A stretch of 64,000 nt of DNA from Persicirhabdus sediminis (lineage in GTDB: Bacteria; Verrucomicrobiota; Verrucomicrobiia; Verrucomicrobiales; Akkermansiaceae), in the NCBI RefSeq assembly GCF_016595495.1, contig NZ_JAENIM010000042.1, forward strand, positions 62,001-126,000, in the 5' to 3' direction. The notes beneath the pieces were generated by a model. The model was not told the DNA's origin. It worked only from the letters and a program-made list of their open reading frames with translations, and did no database searches. Shown here in pieces: positions 55,305 through 62,497 of the stretch (its first letter is position 1; each line of letters opens with the position of its first letter). The translations under genes and the position numbers were made by a program.

Positions 55305-55709
55305 CTACCAGTTGGTTGTACGGTTTGGTTCGTGCCCCTCAATATCGCATGTTAAAACCGAATCATTTGGTAGCGGCACAATAGATTCAAAGGTATAATT
55401 TCCATTACTTGGGCAAACTGGGCGGAATGGAAGATACTTGCCGTCGCCGTAGATTGCATCCTCATCAATGGGTGTTTCACCATCAGCTGGCACGTTATTC
55501 ACATTCTGCCAAGAGCGTGTCGCCTGCTGAACCATACGGATATTCAAGATGCAGTTCGCCTGGTCCGCTCCGTCTTTATATTTGACCCCGCTGATAAACA
55601 ATACGCTAATCAGCGATAGTATCACCAAGATGACAACAGTCAGCTCAACCAATGTCATTCCTCGTGCCATTGCCAGCTCCCCGCAAGATGAGAATTTACC
55701 CAGCGGCAT
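55305..55709 (-). CDS. Type II pseudopilin, copy A
   Basis: 134 residues from ATG 55709, chosen because GAGGT stands 6 bases before it; a longer frame to 55802 has no such site. The prepilin motif is MARGMTLVELTVVI: cleavage after the Gly (as in G-x-T-L-x-E), then a hydrophobic helix that forms the pilus core. The mature part has CILNIRMVQQATRSWQNVNN and a C-terminus ending TCDIEGHEPNRTTNW. Exported by a type II or type IV pilus system; no such system is in the window. It is a paralogue of the gene at 56194-56592. Confidence 0.85.
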   Translation of the reverse strand: MPLGKFSSCGELAMARGMTLVELTVVILVILSLISVLFISGVKYKDGADQANCILNIRMVQQATRSWQNVNNVPADGETPIDEDAIYGDGKYLPFRPVCPSNGNYTFESIVPLPNDSVLTCDIEGHEPNRTTNW

Positions 55710-56193
55710 ATCTACCTCAGCGTCGCCCATTTCTCGTTGGCTAGCTCGCTTTGATTTATCTGTCTCTCTCGCTTGAAACCACAACATTATCTTTCCCATC
55801 ATCGATTCGCTTTTTTTATCACAATTAACTCAAAGTTCATCGATGAAAACGTGTCATCAGCTAAGCTCATTTGTTAAAATGTTTTAATTAACACCCTCGT
55901 GAAACGTTTGACAATCAAAGCTCTACTCAGCTCATAGAGAAGAAATTACCTGCTTAAATATAAGCAACAAACGTCCAACTAGATATAAACCTAGTTGGAC
56001 AAATTCGTGAAACAAGCACTAAATTCGTTATGAAACCTAGCTTTTCACCAATCTGAAACACAGATAAAGATTGGCCAGCTGGCTCATAGATGGTGTAGAG
56101 AAGGAAGAATACAGGGGAACAAATATAGTGAAATGGCGGTGGGAGCGCACGTGACAGTAGCGCTCCTCCAGCCCATGAATGAAATCTTGGCGG
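55710..56193. other. Intergenic region between the pseudopilin genes
   Basis: About 480 bases. An open frame that would extend pseudopilin A upstream to 55802 lies inside and is not supported. Otherwise AT-rich sequence with no recognised gene, repeat or terminator. Confidence 0.5.
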
Positions 56194-56592
56194 TTACCAG
56201 CCTACGGAATCCTCAGGTTCGTGGCCGTCGATATCGCAGTCGACTACAAGGCTGCCAACTACGGGCACAGCTACCGCAAAGGTGTAGCTACCATTAGCTG
56301 GGCAACTTGGCCGCACTGGCAAAAATTTACCATCGCCATAAACTTCATCTTCATCGATAGCGGTCACACCATCAGCTGGGACGTTGTTCACATTTTGCCA
56401 TGATCGTACAGACTGCTGCACGGTTCGAATATTCAAGATACAGTTAGCGCGGTCGGCACCTTCTTTATAGGCGCGACCAGCCATAAATAGAACTGAGATC
56501 AAAGTGAGCATTACAACAATAACTACGGTAAGCTCAATCAAGGTGATGCCGCGGGCTACACGACCAGTTGGGGGGACAGGAGGGGTATACAT
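56194..56592 (-). CDS. Type II pseudopilin, copy B
   Basis: 132 residues. Prepilin motif VARGITLIELTVVI, cleaved after Gly, then the pilin helix. The mature region has CILNIRTVQQSVRSWQNVNN and CDIDGHEPEDSVGW, strongly similar to copy A, including the shared segments NVNNVPADG and DEDxxYGDGK. Tandem paralogue of copy A in the same orientation, with about 480 bases between them. Confidence 0.87.
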   Translation of the reverse strand: MYTPPVPPTGRVARGITLIELTVVIVVMLTLISVLFMAGRAYKEGADRANCILNIRTVQQSVRSWQNVNNVPADGVTAIDEDEVYGDGKFLPVRPSCPANGSYTFAVAVPVVGSLVVDCDIDGHEPEDSVGW

Positions 56593-56812
56593 ATGGTTTT
56601 AGGGGTTGTATAAGCAAAGTAAACAGACACTTGCATGAAGTCGAGGAAGAATTAGTACGACAACCCATTTCTGGCAACTCATTTCACCCATTCAAGCCAG
56701 CCGCAACACACTATCAATCAACTCATTAGAAAAACCATAATTACCAATCCATTACCCCACGGGGGCTAACAGCATCGAACATTGTATGAAAAGTTGTTCA
56801 CCCCTTGGTCGC

Positions 56813-56853
56813 AAAAAAAAATCGTCCAGCTGGAAAAAATTCCGGCTGGACGA
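56813..56853 (-). terminator. Rho-independent terminator
   Basis: Stem ATCGTCCAGC / GCTGGACGAT, with a run of A on the left that is the U-tract for the minus-strand propeller gene. The AGCTGG word occurs in the loop-proximal left arm. Confidence 0.9.
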
Positions 56854-56878
56854 TTAAATGAGTTAAGAAACCTACAGA

Positions 56879-57778
56879 TTACTTAAGTGACTTCATCAAT
56901 GGGTTTGCCGCTGGCACAACAGTAACAAAGGCTACACGCTTGTACTGTGGGAATGTCCACTTGTGTACCACTTTTTTGTCGCGGGAGATCTCAATGAAGT
57001 TTGGCTCCTCGCTGCTGTGGTAGAGCGCGAGCAAGTAGTTATCACCGTCAAGCACGGTAAAGCTAGTAATCGGACAATCTTTAATCTTGGCGTCTTTAGA
57101 GAGGGAAAACTCCCAAACGACTTTCCAGTCTTTATCGTATTCTTGCAGTTTGCCGCGTGAGGATACGAGGGTATGGCCATTGGCGAGTCGCTCGCCACGA
57201 GTTACGGATGGCAAATTCTTCACCTCTGAAATAATTTCGCCTTCAGGGGTATACTCGCGCAGTGTTTTCATGAACAACACAGGAACTAAGTAATTACCTT
57301 CTGGAGTGATCGAGCAATAACGAAACTGACCGTGTTTTTTGAACTCGATGCCCTGAAGCGAAGTTTCCTTGAGGACTTCGCCAGCTGAGTTGATCTCGGC
57401 AAATTTAGAATGCCCCTCGTTACCGATCAAAAATCGATCGTCACCAAGTTTCATCGCAAAGCAGTTTTGCGTATCTTTTGGCACCTTGTATTGCCAAATA
57501 TTTTTACCGTCGAGGCCGAGCATATGAGCGCCATCCTGGGTACCCACTAGCACAGAGCCATCATCCTGCAGCTCAAACAACTGCGGGTGAACCAGCTTAT
57601 CTTTATTGGTCCAAACAATTTCTCCAGCTGGAGTAGATACAGCAATCTCGTCTCGCTGATCACCTGCATGGACGGAGAAAATAAATCCGCTGCCAGCTGG
57701 CAGCTTGCCAGCATAATCTTCGGCTGCTCCGGCTACACCAATGGTAGCTAGAGCTAGTATTCCTAATAAGGTCTTCAT
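56879..57778 (-). CDS. Exported beta-propeller protein
   Basis: 299 residues with a signal peptide (about 1-19). Seven or so repeats of about 40 residues with the pattern G(E/D)xxW/Y: GEIVWTN, GKNIWQY, GEVLKET, GEIISEV, KVVWEFSL. This resembles PQQ/quinoprotein-like and arylsulfotransferase-type propellers. No catalytic residues are evident, so a binding or scaffold role is likely. It lies directly after the relic of the SUMF1 fusion and before the array of such genes. Confidence 0.82.
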   Translation of the reverse strand: MKTLLGILALATIGVAGAAEDYAGKLPAGSGFIFSVHAGDQRDEIAVSTPAGEIVWTNKDKLVHPQLFELQDDGSVLVGTQDGAHMLGLDGKNIWQYKVPKDTQNCFAMKLGDDRFLIGNEGHSKFAEINSAGEVLKETSLQGIEFKKHGQFRYCSITPEGNYLVPVLFMKTLREYTPEGEIISEVKNLPSVTRGERLANGHTLVSSRGKLQEYDKDWKVVWEFSLSKDAKIKDCPITSFTVLDGDNYLLALYHSSEEPNFIEISRDKKVVHKWTFPQYKRVAFVTVVPAANPLMKSLK

Positions 57779-57799
57779 AACGCCACCAGAAATTACCTA

Positions 57800-57907
57800 T
57801 TATTCGTCAATAATCACGCGGAATCCGACATTAAATATCATTTGGAAGCTCGGATAAGTTAAATGGTAATCGGAAGTCTCGCTAAGTGGGCAAACGAGCC
57901 ATGATCT
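57800..57907 (-). pseudogene. C-terminal relic of a propeller-cytochrome-SUMF1 fusion gene
   Basis: The minus strand reads, up to a TAA at 57800-57802, a segment that keeps the spacing of the SUMF1 C-terminus of the next two genes: SW, then 13 residues, then YPSFQ, then NVGFRVI and an acidic end. The residues between differ and the usual RGGSW start is replaced, so this is a decayed fragment. No reading frame continues it upstream. Confidence 0.75.
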
Positions 57908-58241
57908 AGCTGCCAGCTGCATCCACACACCCGCCTGAAACTTAGCCTTTTAGCAAATTTCAGGCCTGAGTGATTACGAAAATGTATTCACAAAACAAAG
58001 TGCTGACATGCCTCACCATTGTTCATGAGATCGCCTTCTATTTTCCCACTTTGGTATGCACAAAATGACCGTCCTTTTACTGATTTATCAGCTGGAAAGA
58101 AATGCTGGCGTATTGTTCCGCCAGCTTATCTGGCACATTTGTAAAATCAGCAAGCTAGAGAGGCAAAGCCGCACCCACACGCACGGCATCCGCAAGCACT
58201 CGCGATTCAAAAAAACCTCCATATCACGGTTCGGCATGAAT
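57908..58241. other. Intergenic region between the relic and the array
   Basis: About 330 bases with no supported gene. A weak 8-bp hairpin (GCCTGAAA / TTTCAGGC, 57933-57965) has no T-tract. No further similarity to the fusion genes could be seen by eye. Confidence 0.5.
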
Positions 58242-58275
58242 AAAAAAACCCTAGCCACATAGAGTGACTAGGGTT
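58242..58275 (-). terminator. Terminator of the complete fusion gene
   Basis: Stem AACCCTAG / CTAGGGTT around a 13-base loop; seven A on the left give the U-tract for the minus-strand transcript. Confidence 0.9.
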
Positions 58276-58308
58276 GTGTGAATTTTTTGTAGCTAGGTAG
58301 CTAGCGTT

Positions 58309-61300
58309 CTATTCCTCAACAATCACGCGGAAGCCAACATTGAATACCTGCTGGAAGCTTGGGTAAGCTAAGCGGTAGCTAGATGTTGAACGGTGCGGGC
58401 GATCGCGCCATGAACCACCACGTACTACCATGTCACTACCAACTTGCTCAGTGGCGTGGCCATCTTGCAGTGGGTATGGCTGGTAGATGGAGCGAGTCCA
58501 TTCTGCAACGTTACCGTGCATGTCGTAGAGACCCCATGGGTTGGCTTTGTACTTACCACCTTCGTTGTGGAGAAAGTAACCATCATCTACTGACTTGTCA
58601 GCTGGGATGTAGGCCTCGTACTTAGTTGGATCTTCCAATGTGATAACACCGAAGTATTTGAATTCGCCCTTAGTTGATGTGTCCGTAGCGTACTGCTCGG
58701 TAGCTTTATCAGCTAAGTTAGCAAACTTGCTGAAATCACTGCCATACTCGCCAAACGAGAATGGTGTGGAAGTACCAGCGCGGCTTGCCCACTCCCACTG
58801 CACTTCGCTAGGCAGAGTGACCTTTTTGCCAGTCTTTTCAGACAACCACTTACAGAAAGCCATAGCTTCGTCCCAGCTTACACGAACGGCGGCGCGAGGG
58901 TCGTCGTTGACGTCAAAGCCAGTTTCACCAAATTGGTAACCTACACGGTGCTCGTGGCGGCTGTGGTGATCAGGATTGAACTTACGTAGCTGTTCGTTGC
59001 TGATTTCCATTTCTGCCATCCAGAACCCTTTGTCTACCTTCTGCTTGTGCATTGGCAGTTCGTCGAGTGCACCATCAGCTGAGCCCATTACAAACTCACC
59101 AGCTGGGATGTAAACTAACTTGATGCTCATGCCGTCGCCGAGGTCCAGAGTGATTGGCTCTTTGCTGTCGTCAGAGATCTTCGCAGCAAACTCCATTTTA
59201 CCTTTAGCACGCTGTGCGATTTCAGCTGAGTTATCTGGCTTGATTGGCTCGATTTTTTCAACCTTCACATCTTGATCAGCAGAGACAAAGTGATCTCTCT
59301 TCAGGCCATGGTGCTCGATCATTTCTTTTGATCTCACCATCGCACGCTTCACAGCGGCTTCAGCTCTGAGACCTTCGACAATGCGCAGGCGGACACCGTG
59401 GTATGGTGTGTTCATGTCCATCCACTCGTAGAGGCGAGACCATTCATCTTGGTCGAGCTCAACACCGTGGTGACCTTTTTTCAGCATCTGTACGAGCTCA
59501 GTCGTATTTGCGCTGAATTCTTTCGGCGTCAATACGTGCATATCACTCTCGATACCTGGGCCACGTGACATCTTGAACATCTCAAAGTAACCTTTGGAGA
59601 AGGCACCACCACCATTTTGTGGCTTAAGCTGGCCACCAAAACGTGTGGACCAATCTTCAATCATATCAGAGCCAAGGTATGGGATTGGCTTACCTTTGTA
59701 ATCAGCACGCAATGTTTCATAGCGGCCGTCAGCTGGTTTGCCGTCGTGACAAGCCATACAGTGTTGATCAACGATTGGCTGAATTTCAGTATCGTAGTCG
59801 AAGTTGTGACCGCGACCATTCCATGGCTTGATCTCATTTGGCTCTTTCAGTGAAGCCAGTGTGCGCTGTGGCACTGGGGTATCAGCGGCACTTTCGTGAC
59901 AACCAATACAAGAAACACGCTCACCTGGCTGACCGACCATCCATGTACGCATCAACTGCAGCGCTTGGCCGTCTTCATCCAATGGCTGAAGGAAAACTGG
60001 TGTCATCGCTGGGATGTTGAAGTGTGCGGAGCCGTCTTCGTAAACAGGAACGGTACCTAGGACACGTTTGATGTCCCAAGGGCCATCTGCACCCAATGTA
60101 CCAACGTTACCACCACTACCAGCACTGTAGTTTAACTTCTTAGGATCTGAGCTACTTGGAGCGAATTCGTAAGTAACCACACGGAGTGATTTTACTTCAC
60201 CTTTTGGCAAGCCAGCAAGGCCTGGACCTTGGTAAACATCTTGGATGAATACGCTAGCATCTTCGGCTCCCTCGACAATGCGCGATGGGCGCATCTTAGG
60301 ACGCTCACGAGATTTCAAGGCTACTGGCTCAAAGCTAGCTAGACCTTCAGTTTCGTGAAGTAGAATTTGGTTGTCGAAAGTATCAACCAAGTAGATGCCC
60401 CAAAGTGAGTCTGCATTTGGCTTCATCGCAGTGAGGAAATATTTTCCTGCACCAAGATCAGTACCACTCTGCGCCACTGGATGTGGATGCACGTTTTGTG
60501 GCCACATTCCGTCGCCCTGACGGTCTTTTACTTCTGGCTCAACTTTGATGCCACGACCTGGGATTTCCTGGATCACGCCGTCAGCTTCATGTTCGCCGAG
60601 TGTGCGGTCAACTAGCAGCATGCGGCCAGTTCTTGAGAACCCGTGGTGACCTGTAGCAATACCAACAACTTTGCTGGAGCTACCTGGCACTGGCGTCGCA
60701 TAGAAGAATGACGCTGGGAAATAAGAGTTGGAGAACATGAATGAACGCTGGTTGGAACCATCTGGATTCATGCTCATAAGAACGCGGTTGTTGGAGTGCA
60801 CCATATCGCTGTACTCCCAGCGCAGATAAATCACGCGACCGTCATTCAGCACGGTTGGGCACCAGCTGCTGTCTTGGTCAAATGACAACTGGCGAGTTTT
60901 GCCAGTCTTTGGTGAATATCTGAAAAGGCTAGCCATACGTGGGCCACCATTAATACATGGCATTCCCAAGAATGTGGCGGTAGATGTGAAAATGATATCG
61001 CCATCTGGAAGGTAACAAGCGTCAAAGTGGTCAACATCAGCACCTTCCTCGTTAGTGGTCACTTGCCTTGTTTTTCCTGTAGCAAGGTCCAGCTCATAGA
61101 GTCTGAATGAGCTCTCTTCGTTAACAGAAGTGTAGAGCACTCTCTTGCCGTCGAAATCAAGATCGATGTCGGAAACCAATATGTCTTTGTTTGGCTTGTA
61201 GACCGTCTCCAGCTCAGGCTTGGACTTGAAGTTTTTCAACTTCATGATCTCATTACCTTTGCTGTCTCTGTATGCACTGTGCATAGAGAAGGCATTGTTT

Positions 61301-62115
61301 CTGGTAAAACCAAGACGCTGCCCCATGGCTGATCTTGCCGCGCCACCGAGGTTACGGCGAACAAACAAGATGTCATCGAAGTCCAAGGCTGGGTTCGCAA
61401 ATAAAGCTTCACGCTTCAGCTCCTGCAGCTGCTTGTTTTTCTCTTGAAGGTCAGAAATCGCTTCTACTTTCGCCAGCTTGGCGAGGAATCCTTTAGCTTC
61501 GTACTCATTCGGGAAAGTTTGAGCGAGGTCGTCGATAGCAAGTTTCAGCGAGGTGATCTGCTGGCCTACAGAAAAGGCATTGCGGCGCTCTTCAAATGGT
61601 ACTTTAGAATCTACAGCTTTAGGTGGATCAGCAGGCTTGCTTGATAAAATGCGGAAATGCACAGCGCCATCTTTACCCGTCTCTGGGTTCAGGCCGCTCA
61701 AGCCACTCAGGCTTACTGCCTCAGCTGGAGCGATCCATCGCATCACGGTTCTAGCTGGTGTCAGCATGGCACCTTTTGGCGCAAAGCTCAGCTTATCCTG
61801 CCACTTGCTCTCTTGGCCTTCAGGGGTGATAAGCACCTTCAAGTCACTTGAGTTAAGCGTGGTGGATTTCCCCGCTGCATCCTGCCAGCTGAGTTCAGTC
61901 CATACCGCTTGGTCGTTTTTCGAAGTCTTACCTACAGAGTAGACCTCAAGGAATACTGCTTTGGATGGTGTTACTTTAGCCTGCCAGCTAAATAACCCAT
62001 CTTCTGCCAAAATCACTGGCGATTCATACAGCGCGCTGCTCTGTGGACTGGCCGACACAGAGGCTACCGCACCGAGCATCGCCCCGCACATACTAACTAA
62101 GGAATATTTCATCAT
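58309..62115 (-). CDS. Propeller / dihaem cytochrome c / SUMF1 fusion protein (complete copy)
   Basis: 1268 residues with a signal peptide (about 1-22). N-terminal beta-sandwich to about 300; from about 315 a TolB-like propeller with DIDLDFDGKRVLYTS, DACYLPDGDIIFTST and SSWCPTVLNDGRVIYL, like hydrazine synthase alpha-subunit (HzsA)-related proteins. Two c-type haem motifs, CIGCH at 736-740 and CMACH at 786-790. From about 987 to the end, a SUMF1/EgtB/PvdO-type domain (LVYIPAGEFVMGSADG, LPSEVQWEWASRAGT, PWGLYDMHGNVAEWT, VVRGGSWRDRPHRS). The cysteine pair that binds copper in aerobic formylglycine-generating enzymes is absent. Likely an exported redox protein; the reaction is unknown. Confidence 0.9.
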   Translation of the reverse strand: MMKYSLVSMCGAMLGAVASVSASPQSSALYESPVILAEDGLFSWQAKVTPSKAVFLEVYSVGKTSKNDQAVWTELSWQDAAGKSTTLNSSDLKVLITPEGQESKWQDKLSFAPKGAMLTPARTVMRWIAPAEAVSLSGLSGLNPETGKDGAVHFRILSSKPADPPKAVDSKVPFEERRNAFSVGQQITSLKLAIDDLAQTFPNEYEAKGFLAKLAKVEAISDLQEKNKQLQELKREALFANPALDFDDILFVRRNLGGAARSAMGQRLGFTRNNAFSMHSAYRDSKGNEIMKLKNFKSKPELETVYKPNKDILVSDIDLDFDGKRVLYTSVNEESSFRLYELDLATGKTRQVTTNEEGADVDHFDACYLPDGDIIFTSTATFLGMPCINGGPRMASLFRYSPKTGKTRQLSFDQDSSWCPTVLNDGRVIYLRWEYSDMVHSNNRVLMSMNPDGSNQRSFMFSNSYFPASFFYATPVPGSSSKVVGIATGHHGFSRTGRMLLVDRTLGEHEADGVIQEIPGRGIKVEPEVKDRQGDGMWPQNVHPHPVAQSGTDLGAGKYFLTAMKPNADSLWGIYLVDTFDNQILLHETEGLASFEPVALKSRERPKMRPSRIVEGAEDASVFIQDVYQGPGLAGLPKGEVKSLRVVTYEFAPSSSDPKKLNYSAGSGGNVGTLGADGPWDIKRVLGTVPVYEDGSAHFNIPAMTPVFLQPLDEDGQALQLMRTWMVGQPGERVSCIGCHESAADTPVPQRTLASLKEPNEIKPWNGRGHNFDYDTEIQPIVDQHCMACHDGKPADGRYETLRADYKGKPIPYLGSDMIEDWSTRFGGQLKPQNGGGAFSKGYFEMFKMSRGPGIESDMHVLTPKEFSANTTELVQMLKKGHHGVELDQDEWSRLYEWMDMNTPYHGVRLRIVEGLRAEAAVKRAMVRSKEMIEHHGLKRDHFVSADQDVKVEKIEPIKPDNSAEIAQRAKGKMEFAAKISDDSKEPITLDLGDGMSIKLVYIPAGEFVMGSADGALDELPMHKQKVDKGFWMAEMEISNEQLRKFNPDHHSRHEHRVGYQFGETGFDVNDDPRAAVRVSWDEAMAFCKWLSEKTGKKVTLPSEVQWEWASRAGTSTPFSFGEYGSDFSKFANLADKATEQYATDTSTKGEFKYFGVITLEDPTKYEAYIPADKSVDDGYFLHNEGGKYKANPWGLYDMHGNVAEWTRSIYQPYPLQDGHATEQVGSDMVVRGGSWRDRPHRSTSSYRLAYPSFQQVFNVGFRVIVEE

Positions 62116-62427
62116 TGTTTGAGTTAAGCATGCGATAGAATCAAAAAACCTTCAGCCCGGAATCAGGGGCAACTTGGGAAGCTGAGGCCAATAACACACT
62201 GATAGGAATCCATTCCGTCGCATTGTTAACCTTGAATACCCTATGATGATCGATTGTTTTTCATCAAAAATGCAATAAAGCGCATATCTCACTATATACA
62301 TGGCCTATTTTATGGCCTCATCACCTCGCCACCAATCTATTTCATATACGAAACTCCTTGAGACTCTAGGCTTCCAAGGAATCACCTACTTTTTCCTCCT
62401 ATAAAAAGAAAACATGCCAGTAAAAAC
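62116..62427. other. Intergenic region between the two fusion genes
   Basis: About 310 bases with no gene. It must contain the promoter of the complete copy. A weak candidate on the minus strand (TTGATG then TAGGGT, spacing 18, at about 62240) is not strong enough to call. No repeat of the fusion genes is found here. Confidence 0.4.
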
Positions 62428-62463
62428 AAAAAAACTCTAGCTGCAAGAGAGCAGCTAGAGTTT
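62428..62463 (-). terminator. Terminator of the second fusion gene
   Basis: A perfect 13-bp stem AAACTCTAGCTGC / GCAGCTAGAGTTT with loop AAGAGA; the A-run on the left forms the U-tract on the minus strand. Confidence 0.92.
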
Positions 62464-62497
62464 GCCAATATTCATCGTGGCAGATGAACACAATGCT

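Noticed and set aside
57933-57965. 8-bp hairpin in the region before the array as a terminator
   Set aside because: No T-tract and no gene ends near it on the proper strand.
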